From positions 27,749 to 91,748 of the forward strand of contig NZ_JAGGOL010000034.1 in NCBI RefSeq assembly GCF_018614525.1: a DNA stretch of 64,000 nucleotides, read 5' to 3'. The translations under genes were made by a program, and so were the position numbers. A model generated the notes under the pieces. That model saw only the letters and a list, made by a program, of their open reading frames with translations. It ran no database searches and was not told the DNA's origin. This document shows positions 30,058 to 37,384 of the stretch, one piece after another. Source of the stretch: Streptomyces sp. ISL-11. Its GTDB lineage: Bacteria; Actinomycetota; Actinomycetes; Streptomycetales; Streptomycetaceae. The stretch's first letter is position 1. Each line of letters opens with the position of its first letter.

Positions 30058-30411
30058 ATGAGCACCATTCGCCGGTTCGTCGCCGCTATCGCGGCAACTG
30101 TCCTTCTCGCGCTGGCAAGCATCGTGCTGGCCACTCCCGCTCAGGCCGCCGATGGCGGCCTCCTCGGCCCCGGTGGCGGCCCCGGTGGCGGCCCCGGTGG
30201 CGGCCCCGGTGGCGGCCCCGGTGGCGGCGGCGGTGGCGGCGGCAGCGTCCCCAGCCTCCTCGACAGCCTTGTCGGCCCCGGTGGCGGTGGCGGCCTCCTC
30301 GACGGCCTCCTCGGCCCCGGTGGCGGTGGCGGCGGTGGCGGCGGCGGTGGCGGTGGCGGTGGCATCGTCCCCAGCCTCCTCCACAGCCTCCTCGGCCGCG
30401 GTGGCAACTGA
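30058..30411 (+). CDS. Secreted glycine-rich repeat protein carried by the IS (117 aa)
   Basis: ATG at 30058 has GGGAGG upstream. Residues 1-32 form a signal peptide: MSTIRRF (basic n-region), a hydrophobic core, and ATPAQA-ADG as the cleavage site. The mature part is PGGG repeats and long Gly runs, interrupted by three related leucine motifs (PSLLDSLVG, LLDGLLG, PSLLHSLLG). No known domain is recognised; a surface-active or matrix-like role is speculation. The base composition (GGTGGCGGC runs) makes strand-slippage variation likely. It lies between the transposase gene and the left terminal repeat, so it moves with the IS. Confidence 0.65.
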   Translation: MSTIRRFVAAIAATVLLALASIVLATPAQAADGGLLGPGGGPGGGPGGGPGGGPGGGGGGGGSVPSLLDSLVGPGGGGGLLDGLLGPGGGGGGGGGGGGGGGIVPSLLHSLLGRGGN

Positions 30412-30452
30412 TCCCGATCGTGGTGTCCTGAACGGCCAGGGCGTCAGGCAGG

Positions 30453-31334
30453 TCACGGGCGTAGCCAGAGCCGGATCGCGGCGAGCGTGACCGTGCCCTG
30501 GAAGACGTAGGCGCGCTTGTCGAATCGGGTGGCTACGGCCCGATTCCCTTTGAGGGCGTTCATGGTGCGTTCGACTTCGTTCCTGCGTGCGTACTGGTCT
30601 CGGTTGAAGCCGGTGGGCCTGCCTCCCGCGCTGCCGCGGCGTCGGCGGTGTGCCCGCTGGTCGCGGCGCTCGGGAATGACGTGCCGGATCTGGCGTCGGC
30701 GGAGGTAGCGGCGGTTACGGCGTGACGAATATGCCTTATCGGCGCTCAAGCAGCCGGGACGGGTACGCGGGCGTCCTCCGCCTGGACGGGGAACTCGGAT
30801 ACGGTCGAGGACCGGGATCATCTGCGGCCCGTCACCCCACTGCCCCGGGGTGAGCAGCAGGGCAAGCGGGCGGCGCCCGCCCTCACTGGCCAGGTGGATC
30901 TTCGTCGTCAGGCCACCCCGGGAGCGCCCCAGCGCCTCGTCCGGGCGATGCCCTGAGGGGCGGATCCGCTTACCCGGGACCTTCGGGGCGCACGTCCGGG
31001 CGCCGGCAGCGTGCTGGTGTACACGCAGGACGGTCGAGTCCACACCGACCATGGACCAGTCGATCCGCCCCTCCGCATCGGCAACAGCCTGAAGCCCCTG
31101 CAAGACCTTCTCCCAGGTACCGTCCGCCGACCACCGGCGATGGCGGCAGTACACCGTCTGCCACTTGCCGAACCGGGCCGGCAAGTCCCGCCATGGAATC
31201 CCCGTGCGTAACCGAAACAGAATCCCGTTGATCACCTTGCGGTGACACTTCCATCGCCCACCCCGCCCCGTATTCCCTGGCAGGTGCGGTTCCAACCGGA
31301 CCCACTCCGCCTCACTCAAATCCCCCCGCCCCAC
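30453..31334 (-). CDS. IS5-family DDE transposase (293 aa)
   Basis: GTG at 31334 starts MGRGDLSEAEWVRLEPHLPG, an N-terminus typical of IS5-family transposases. The catalytic acids are seen at GVDSTVLRVHQ (first Asp near residue 99), LSADKAYSS (second Asp near residue 198), and YARRNEVERTMNALK with a Glu near residue 255, followed by RAVATRFDK. Full length without stops, so it is probably active. It is oriented with the late operon. Insertion between portal and scaffold need not destroy either gene but could disturb their cotranscription. Confidence 0.92.
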   Translation of the reverse strand: MGRGDLSEAEWVRLEPHLPGNTGRGGRWKCHRKVINGILFRLRTGIPWRDLPARFGKWQTVYCRHRRWSADGTWEKVLQGLQAVADAEGRIDWSMVGVDSTVLRVHQHAAGARTCAPKVPGKRIRPSGHRPDEALGRSRGGLTTKIHLASEGGRRPLALLLTPGQWGDGPQMIPVLDRIRVPRPGGGRPRTRPGCLSADKAYSSRRNRRYLRRRQIRHVIPERRDQRAHRRRRGSAGGRPTGFNRDQYARRNEVERTMNALKGNRAVATRFDKRAYVFQGTVTLAAIRLWLRP

Positions 31335-31387
31335 ACGGCTGAGAACGACCCATGCCCCCGGGCGGTCACCGACCCGTCAAACACCCC

Positions 31388-32869
31388 CTAGGCCGCCTTG
31401 GTGTATGCGGCCTGGCTCTTGCGGGCCGCGTTGCCGGCGTTGCCCTGCGGGGCCTTCCGGGCGGCCTTCTCGGCCTGCGGGTCCTTAGCGGCAGGAGGCT
31501 GGAGTGCCGCCTTCTCCGCCTGGGTCTGGTAGCGGTCGGCCCGTTCCATCTCGGTCCGGGCTTCGTCCTCCAGCAGGGTGTCGAACCGCTCGATCTGCTG
31601 GGGGGTATAGCCAGCGTCCGACCAAAGCTGCTGTTTGGGCACATTGAGCATCTGAAGTTTCAGCAGGGCATCAACGTGTTGGGCTTCCGTGCGGTTCTCC
31701 GGGTCGCGCCATATAACCTCGGCGCCCCAGGCTTCGGCGCGCTCCTTGTCGTGCTTGACGAGAAACGCGAGCCTCATGATTCGCTCCCACGCCTCACCGA
31801 AGTGCAGCATTCTTTCTCGTGTCTTCGAAATGAGGCCGGCCTCGGCTGAAGTGATGGCTTCACCACTGGGCGCCTGGCCGCCGTTAAGTAGGAAGTAGTG
31901 GAAAGGGATCCTGCTGATGCTCGCCATGTGCTGCACCAGCATGTTGACCAAGTCCACATAATTCGAAAGGTTCGCTGCCTCGAACTGGCCCCACTTGGTG
32001 TTGGGGTCCTCGGCCTGGAGAAGCTTGTCCACAGCAACCTGAAACGGCTCGATGGGGACACCATTCGAGTCCTCGATGATCTCCAGGCCGCTGACCCACC
32101 GTTGTGGCCATGCCGCATATTCGGATGCCACCAGCGCGTCGGAGGTGACCTTGTTGATCGCGTCAGCCAGGGGAATCACCGTGGCCAGGTCTGACACGGG
32201 ATCGCCGACCAGGCGCGCCCGATTCGAGATCGGTACGACAGGAACGACACCCAAGGGGTTGTTCTGCGACTCGGTGAGCGTGAAGCTCAGCCCCTCGGGG
32301 GTGCCCTTGTGGACGCGATCCGGGAGCCACAGCGTGCAGTGCGCGCGCCCCCAGTCATCGAAGAAGAATTTCGCCGCAGCCTCCAGCTGTCGGCGGCTGC
32401 CCGCCTTGTGCTGCACAACCGTGGTTTCTGCCGACTCAATGCTGATGACGGGCTCGCCGTCCTCGTCGGCCCACACCACCGCGTAGGAGGCGCCCTGGAT
32501 CATTGCGTCCAGGTGGGCGGAGTTGGACTCGGCGTCCAAGAAGTTTCGCTGCCAGATTTCGCGCGCTTCCTTGTCGGCCACCGGCTCATCAGTCATCCGG
32601 AAACCGTCAATGGCCAGGCGCTCGTTGACGCTGTCTACGATCAACCCGCAAAAGTTGTCGTTCCACTGCTCGAAGACGCCAGCGAACTCCCTCTTGTACT
32701 TCGCCTGGGCGAACAGCATCCGCTGATGATTGCCATCGTAGTAGGCACCGAACTTCTTGTAGAGGCCGACGCGCGAGCTGAGCTTGGAATAGAGGAAGTC
32801 CATCCACTGCTGCGGAGTTTGCGGCCGGGAGCCGAGGCCGACGGCCCCGCTGTCCGTAGCAACGGTCAT
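31388..32869 (-). CDS. Portal protein
   Basis: The 493-residue product begins MTVATDSGAVGLGSRPQTP and has the SPP1/actinophage portal pattern: YYDGNHQRMLFAQ, NFCGLIVDSVNERLAIDGF near residue 75, then the long central helix with PFHYFLLNGGQAPSGEAI. The Ala/Lys-rich C-terminus ends AYTKAA. It forms the dodecameric DNA channel at the capsid vertex. The stop TAG coincides with the target duplication of the IS, so the coding sequence seems complete. Confidence 0.88.
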   Translation of the reverse strand: MTVATDSGAVGLGSRPQTPQQWMDFLYSKLSSRVGLYKKFGAYYDGNHQRMLFAQAKYKREFAGVFEQWNDNFCGLIVDSVNERLAIDGFRMTDEPVADKEAREIWQRNFLDAESNSAHLDAMIQGASYAVVWADEDGEPVISIESAETTVVQHKAGSRRQLEAAAKFFFDDWGRAHCTLWLPDRVHKGTPEGLSFTLTESQNNPLGVVPVVPISNRARLVGDPVSDLATVIPLADAINKVTSDALVASEYAAWPQRWVSGLEIIEDSNGVPIEPFQVAVDKLLQAEDPNTKWGQFEAANLSNYVDLVNMLVQHMASISRIPFHYFLLNGGQAPSGEAITSAEAGLISKTRERMLHFGEAWERIMRLAFLVKHDKERAEAWGAEVIWRDPENRTEAQHVDALLKLQMLNVPKQQLWSDAGYTPQQIERFDTLLEDEARTEMERADRYQTQAEKAALQPPAAKDPQAEKAARKAPQGNAGNAARKSQAAYTKAA

Positions 32870-32899
32870 GAAGCCCCTTTCTTGCGCGAGGGGCCTTAC

Positions 32900-34505
32900 C
32901 TAGAACCCGACAACTCGTCTGCGCGGTTTATGCAAGCGACCGTCAGCGATGGCATCCGCCCGCGCCTCAAAAGCGAGAACCGCACATACGGCTAGGTCGA
33001 TCTTGCGCTTGGATCGTGGACTATCCTTCTGGATGAGAATTCCTTGAGGGACCTCTCGCGTTACGGCGTTGAGCACGTGCCGGGTGATGTGCGGGTCTCC
33101 GTCGTGCTTCAGGTCGCCAACCGCCGCGGCAGAATGGAACCGCTCGATGGCCTCGCACATGCGGGTCGGGCGGTTGGTCCAGTATTCGAAAACCCGGTCG
33201 TCGCCGTAAGTGAGCGCCCACCGGCCGATGGCCTCTTGGAAGTACGGGGGATCGCAGTAGGCCCACTCCACCCGGTAGGTATCGAAGGCACGCTTGATGG
33301 CGGCCTCGACGCCGAGGACGTCGACCTCCCAGTCGGATTTCGTCCCCGGGTTCTCCCACAGCCCGAGGAGGAACGTTTTTCCATCGCGGAGGCGACAGCC
33401 CACCACGCCTGAGCTGTCGTGGTGGAGGGATCCGTCGAAACCGATAGCGATCTGGTCGCCGGGCATGATGGGGTCGGCGTCGTCGGCGCATGCGTCCCAG
33501 GTGACCTTGTCCATCCAGGTGCCGTCGGAGGAGAAGATCTCGTCCAGATAGAACCGGCGCGCGTTGGCCTCGCTGGTCCGCGGGTCCTGGATGGCCTCCA
33601 CCAGGGCGTCGATGTCGACCCATGACGAGTCGCCGTACGCCTCGACGAGGCCGGCGCGCAGCGCCTCGGTGTCCTTGAGGTCGATGCCCGGCGGCGCCTC
33701 AAGGCAGTCGTACAGCAGGCCCTTCGACCCGGCGAGGAACGCTTCGTGGGTCCGCTGGGCGACGCTGCCTTCGCTCGGGGAGTAGGCATTCGTGGACTCC
33801 AGCAAGCGGGAGCCGGCACCAGCTGTCTTGCGGACGTTGCGATCAAGGACGTCGTATACGTGGATGCCCTGGTTCGACTCGACAAGGTGATGAGATTCGT
33901 CTAGGCATACGAACGACTGACGCGCCCCTTCCAACCCACGGCTGGAGGCGGTCACCGGGCGGATCGAGCCGGGTTTGCCGCTCTTGAACTGGACGAGCGT
34001 CTTGCCGATGTCGAGTCCGAATTCGCGCTCGGCGGGACTCTCGGCGAGCATGCCGCGGATCGCGTCGTAGACGTTTGCCGTCTGGTCGATCGACGTGGCG
34101 GCCAAGTTCACCAGCGGCAGTGGCACGGCCTTGCCGACGGGGTGCAGGGCTGGCCCAGTGTGCGGAACCCCTCCGCAAGACGCGCAGACCTCGCCCTCGG
34201 CCGCCCAGTGCGAGAAACGCGCTGGGCCGATGAACTCGACAATGCACAAGGCCGCTAGGAGCGGGCTCTTCCCCCACTAACCACCCCTTGGAGCGCCGGA
34301 GGCACCCCGAGGAGTAGGCCCACCTCCCGTTCTCATCGACAGAAAACCAGTGGGCGAGGAATCGTATTTGTTCGTTGGTGAACCGCCAGGCAGTGCCGGC
34401 GTGTTCGCCGTCCGGCTGGACGATGTAGCGCTCGGCCCAGGCCAAAATCTCCCAGGCGAGGGTCCGTTCGGGCATCTGCTGGGGGATGTTGCCGGTCTGC
34501 GACAC
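32900..34505 (-). pseudogene. Terminase large subunit, broken in the Walker A motif
   Basis: The N-terminal frame (ATG 34505, MSQTGNIPQQMPERTLAWEI...) runs to RRSKGW, then is lost. The expected continuation GKSPLLAALCIVEFIGPARF lies in another frame and is open to 32900. Between them is a 7-nt excess, CCAC-TAA-CCAC on the plus strand (34274-34284). Removing 7 nt restores KGWGKSPLLAAL, a Walker A motif, and a 532-aa protein. Walker B SFVCLDESHH and the C-terminal nuclease acids (AIGFDGSLHHDS) remain. Without repair the phage cannot package DNA. Confidence 0.85.
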
Positions 34506-34523
34506 TCATCCCCCTTACGGGCC

Positions 34524-34961
34524 TCAAGGGGCTGTGAACGCCTGCCTGTACCGGTCGATGCTTGTAACCCCCGACGGGGGCTCCTTGGTTTCTTCGTGCC
34601 CATCGCGCACCTGCTGCTCGAAGGACATACGCAATCTGGCTCTGTCCTCCGTTGTCGCGCCCCATTTGCCGACGCGTTGTCGGATCTCACCAGCCAACTT
34701 CGTGTCACCCGCGAAGAAGGCGTCCACGAGCTTCACGGTGATTTCCAGCTCCGCCCAGTCCGTTTCGGCCCAGTGCTGGGTTTGGGGTGCCGAGGACCAC
34801 GTCTTCCAAAAGCGACGGGCGCCGGCAGTCTGGATGCCGAGCGACTTCGGCAGCATCCGCCCCTCGGCGGCTTCCTCGGTCAGTGAATGGCTGCCGAGGG
34901 CATGTGTGGTGTTTCTGCGGACGGCGTTCGGCTTGGGCGCTGGCCCGCGGCGAGCGACCAT
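34524..34961 (-). CDS. Terminase small subunit (145 aa)
   Basis: ATG at 34961 overlaps the TAA of the upstream small gene. The basic N-terminus MVARRGPAPKPNAVRRNTTH, then ARRFWKTWSSAPQTQHWAET and RMSFEQQVRDGHEET, is the pattern of actinophage small terminases. It recognises the packaging site and guides the large subunit. It ends 18 bp before the large subunit start and looks intact. Confidence 0.82.
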   Translation of the reverse strand: MVARRGPAPKPNAVRRNTTHALGSHSLTEEAAEGRMLPKSLGIQTAGARRFWKTWSSAPQTQHWAETDWAELEITVKLVDAFFAGDTKLAGEIRQRVGKWGATTEDRARLRMSFEQQVRDGHEETKEPPSGVTSIDRYRQAFTAP

Positions 34962-35134
34962 TACAGCCTCACCGCCTGGGCGTCAATGCCATGGATCTCC
35001 GCCAGTTCGAACAGGTTCTCCCTCGCATCTCGGCGCCACTGCCGCTTGTCTGCCGACCTGCCAGACCGTTTGGGGAACGACGGGGGGAACGGGCAGGTGC
35101 AGCCCGCGCACAGGCCGTCGCAGTCGGCGGACAT
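34961..35134 (-). CDS. Small Cys-rich protein (57 aa)
   Basis: ATG at 35134 has a CTGGAGG SD. MSADCDGLCAGCTCPFPPSF... has four Cys (C-x3-C-x2-C-x1-C) in its first 14 residues and a basic middle (RSADKRQWRRDARENLF), so a small metal site is likely. Its TAA overlaps the small terminase ATG. Similar small genes sit between HNH and terminase genes in other actinophages. Function unknown. Confidence 0.65.
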   Translation of the reverse strand: MSADCDGLCAGCTCPFPPSFPKRSGRSADKRQWRRDARENLFELAEIHGIDAQAVRL

Positions 35135-35148
35135 GATGAGCCTCCAGC

Positions 35149-35162
35149 TGAATGAATTAATT
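35149..35162. repeat. AT-rich 14-mer repeat copy (TGAATGAATTAATT)
   Basis: Exact copy in the junction between the HNH gene (its TAA overlaps the repeat) and the SD of the small Cys-rich gene. Confidence 0.85.
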
Positions 35163-35496
35163 AGGAGCCGATGCGGTCCTCGTGGGTCTTCTGGCGATGG
35201 CACGGGCGGCACAGAGTGCGCAGGTTGCTCGGGGCCCAGGTCCCTCCCCGGGCGACAGGCACGATGTGATCGACTTCGAGTTCCTGGCGGCTGCCGCAGA
35301 ACTGGCACCGGAACCGGTCCCGGGCGAGGGCCCGGGAACGCCTGGACGTGGCATCGCTCGGGCGTTGCCGGTTACGCGCTGACGCGTTGCCCCAGTTGTG
35401 GGGGCGCTGGTGGCTCGCGCAGCGGCCTGCGCGCTGCGTCGCGGAGGTGCAGCCGGCCACCAGGCAAATCTGTTTGGCCCTGGGTATGGGGTGCAC
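35161..35496 (-). CDS. HNH endonuclease (111 aa)
   Basis: GTG at 35496 starts MHPIPRAKQICLVAGC. A CxxC pair (CQFC) near residue 65 and LEVDHIVPVARGGTWAPSN-LRTLCRPCHRQKT give the full HNH motif with the second zinc Cys pair. HNH enzymes adjacent to the terminase are required for cos cleavage and packaging in several cos-type phages, so a role in packaging is likely. It is the first gene of the leftward late operon. Confidence 0.88.
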   Translation of the reverse strand: MHPIPRAKQICLVAGCTSATQRAGRCASHQRPHNWGNASARNRQRPSDATSRRSRALARDRFRCQFCGSRQELEVDHIVPVARGGTWAPSNLRTLCRPCHRQKTHEDRIGS

Positions 35497-35561
35497 CTCC
35501 GCGACAAGCTAAAGGATCAAGAAGGTCGTACAGGAGTTCGAGTAATGTATTTGGAAGTTCT

Positions 35562-35598
35562 GGAGCCCCGGAGGTTGCGTATCTGGCTCCGGGGCTCC
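35562..35598. terminator. Perfect 12-bp hairpin in the divergent region
   Basis: GGAGCCCCGGAG and CTCCGGGGCTCC enclose a 13-base loop and are followed by GTTCTCTCT. It may stop transcription entering from either side. Confidence 0.65.
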
Positions 35599-35765
35599 GT
35601 TCTCTCTGGATCTGGACTGGAGAGTTGACTCGATCAAACAGGAGATCAACAGAGAGAAGTCTTAACGACCTCTTAACGAGGTTTTGAAGTCAAGATCAGA
35701 ATGAGTTAGCGTCTTGCCTTGCCTAGTCGTTCGACCTCGTTTCACTCGGTCTCACTATTAATGTC

Positions 35766-35794
35766 GGTGTCCGGTCGGCGTGTTTCCGGACACC
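35766..35794. promoter_or_regulatory. Dyad GGTGTCCGG-N11-CCGGACACC
   Basis: A perfect 9-bp dyad preceded by ATGTC. The 12-mer ATGTCGGTGTCC and the GGACACC arm recur at 1453-1485 in the left control region, suggesting one regulator for both. Confidence 0.55.
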
Positions 35795-35924
35795 ACCCTG
35801 GGAAGTGAGACCCGTATCACACGGGGTGGCTGTCCCTAGTGCTGAAAGTTGTTCGGTGACCCCGCTGGCGCTATTGTGTAGATCACACCGTGACCAGGGC
35901 AGCCATCGACCGGAGGGGGAGTCC

Positions 35925-36455
35925 GTGCCTGCCGATCAGGTATTGCCAAGCATCGTCAAGCTCCTGGAGCTGTACGACGGCGGCATGAGCCAGCCGGATA
36001 TCGCGGCACGCTACGGCGTCTCGAAACAGGCAGTGTCGAAGGTCATGGCCCCATACATGGCGCAGACCAACGCCAAGAAGGTCGCTGCGCTCATCCCTTG
36101 GCAGATGGTGGACGGGCACCACCACAAGGCGTACGTGGCTAAGTGCGTCAAGGCGCTCATGCGGCGGCGGCTGATGGACGACACCCTCACGGACGCACAG
36201 ATGAAGTGGGCCGACCGCATCGCCAGGCGCCTCCGGGACGAGGTCCTGGACTACGACCCCGCCACCACCGAGGGCTGGCTGTTCAGAGCGCGGGAAGAGA
36301 CAGACGGTCAGCTCTTCTTCCGGTGGCCAGCCGACAGGGACCTGCCGGCCCCCGCAGATCTCCCGCTGATCACGCTCAAAAGCCCAGAAGCCGAGGCGGA
36401 GGAGCGGGATCAGGTGCAGGATGCCATCGATCGTAAGAAGCGCGACCGCGAATAA
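35925..36455 (+). CDS. Helix-turn-helix DNA-binding protein (176 aa)
   Basis: GTG at 35925 has CGGAGGGGGA five bases upstream; the longer frame from 35805 lacks an SD. Residues 18-42 (GGMSQPDIAARYGVSKQAVSK) form a clear helix-turn-helix of the resolvase/sigma type. A helical middle (HHHKAYVAKCVKALMRRRLM) and a charged C-terminus follow. It faces the late operon across the divergent region and is a candidate regulator of late transcription. Its stop lies in an AT-rich repeat and a terminator follows. Confidence 0.75.
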   Translation: MPADQVLPSIVKLLELYDGGMSQPDIAARYGVSKQAVSKVMAPYMAQTNAKKVAALIPWQMVDGHHHKAYVAKCVKALMRRRLMDDTLTDAQMKWADRIARRLRDEVLDYDPATTEGWLFRAREETDGQLFFRWPADRDLPAPADLPLITLKSPEAEAEERDQVQDAIDRKKRDRE

Positions 36456-36464
36456 ATTCATTCA
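36451..36464. repeat. AT-rich 14-mer repeat copy (AATAAATTCATTCA)
   Basis: One mismatch to AATTAATTCATTCA. It overlaps the TAA stop of the HTH gene and precedes the terminator at 36470. Confidence 0.8.
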
Positions 36465-36469
36465 GAGAA

Positions 36470-36502
36470 CGAGCCGTCAGCCCGGGGTGGGCGGACGGCT
36501 CG
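36470..36502. terminator. Terminator between HTH gene and cargo operon
   Basis: CGAGCCGTC and GACGGCTCG form a 9-bp stem with a 15-base loop. It serves the rightward HTH gene and, facing it, the leftward IclR gene. Confidence 0.7.
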
Positions 36503-36519
36503 CTTGCTGCCTTGGACCC

Positions 36520-37284
36520 TCAGAAGAACGTGCTCACGGCCTTGGCGGTCTGCATGGTGTGTGCCGCCAGGGCGCTGGGATCGTCGGGCATCTCGGTGAT
36601 GGGTACGAGCAGCAGGACAGCGCCAAGAGCGGTGTTGTGTTCCGTCACCGGAGCGGCGACAGACGCCCACCCGAGGATGCATTCTTCGATGCCGACGGCG
36701 TACCCCCGACGGCGGATCTCCTCCAGGGACGCCAACAGTTCGGCATCCGAGCGGATGGCGCCGGGGCCGGCCTTGCGTGGCACAGGCTCCGCGAGAACAC
36801 GGGTCCGTAGGGGAAGTGGACTGTGGGCCAGGATGGCCCTGCCGGAGGCGCCTGTTCGCAGCGAACTGCCCACAGAGGCCAGTGCGAGCGGGTTCAGGCC
36901 GCTGACGTCAGTGCTGCCGGTTACGTAATGCAAGAGGGTGCTGGCGTTGCCTTTAGCGGCGTAGTAGCAGGCTAGGCCAAGCGTGGTGCTGTGCAGCTGT
37001 TCCAGAGCCGCGAGAGTCGCATCCGGGTCGGGGGTGCGACCTTGCCAACGCATGCTCAGCATGGCCGAGGACTCTCCCGGCCAGTAAAGCCCGCGGTCGT
37101 CCGTGGCGAAGGTGCCGAGTTCGCACCCGGCCTGGAGGGCGCGGTGAGCGGTTGCCGCAGAGATGCCGACGGCTGCCGCAATTTCGGACGGCGTGAGCCG
37201 TTCTGCGTGCAGCTTAAGGAAAGCCGCTTGGACGGCATATGCGTTGCGTTGACTGATACCCCTGCGTGGCGGGCTGCTGCTCAT
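36520..37284 (-). CDS. IclR-type transcriptional regulator (254 aa)
   Basis: ATG at 37284 has GAGGA eight bases upstream and is preferred to 37353. The N-terminus has a winged helix (LTPSEIAAAVGISAATAHRALQ near residue 32) followed by an IclR-like ligand domain (HSTTLGLACYYAAKG, TGASGRAILAHSP, RRRGYAVGIEECILGWASVA, GAVLLLVP). IclR proteins bind short dyads and respond to small metabolites. It is downstream of, and probably cotranscribed with, the dehydrogenase gene, whose upstream region carries two inverted dyads. It may also contribute to prophage control, but nothing shows that directly. Confidence 0.82.
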   Translation of the reverse strand: MSSSPPRRGISQRNAYAVQAAFLKLHAERLTPSEIAAAVGISAATAHRALQAGCELGTFATDDRGLYWPGESSAMLSMRWQGRTPDPDATLAALEQLHSTTLGLACYYAAKGNASTLLHYVTGSTDVSGLNPLALASVGSSLRTGASGRAILAHSPLPLRTRVLAEPVPRKAGPGAIRSDAELLASLEEIRRRGYAVGIEECILGWASVAAPVTEHNTALGAVLLLVPITEMPDDPSALAAHTMQTAKAVSTFF

Positions 37285-37384
37285 TGGCTGATCCTCGGGC
37301 ACGTGCTGAGCTTTCTCACACAGCCGACGAGTGCTCAGCGGCTGTAAGAACAACGAGGTTACTACCCAGTTCGGCTGATCGACT

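Larger units (their letters stand above)
29882..31387. mobile_element. IS5-type insertion sequence with passenger gene (about 1.5 kb)
   Basis: Ends are terminal inverted repeats GGGCGTGTTTGATGG (29882-) and, on the other strand, GGGGGTGTTTGACGG (ending 31387), similar on further to GTNACNCGCC. They are flanked by CTA on both sides (29879-29881 and 31388-31390) as a 3-bp target duplication. The right CTA is also the portal gene's TAG stop. Inside are a complete transposase gene (leftward) and, between it and the left end, a rightward secreted glycine-rich gene. Elements of this family are usually about 0.9-1.2 kb without cargo, so the extra 0.5 kb is notable. Confidence 0.85.
35497..35924. promoter_or_regulatory. 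Divergent intergenic region between late operon and right early arm (candidate cos region)
   Basis: This 428-bp gap separates the leftward HNH gene from the rightward HTH gene and should hold the late promoter, and possibly cos, because HNH and terminase genes adjoin it. Visible elements: a 12-bp perfect hairpin at 35562-35598; a direct repeat CTTAACGA twice within GAAGTC...GAAGTC (about 35665-35695); and a 9-bp dyad at 35766-35794. A 27-codon frame (ATG 35545, CAGGAG upstream) spans the hairpin and could be a leader peptide. No cohesive-end sequence can be proven. Confidence 0.5.

Noticed and set aside
30160..30400. Gly-rich repeat tract as a CRISPR-like array
   Set aside because: Repeats are short, tandem and in frame with a signal-peptide protein; no spacers.
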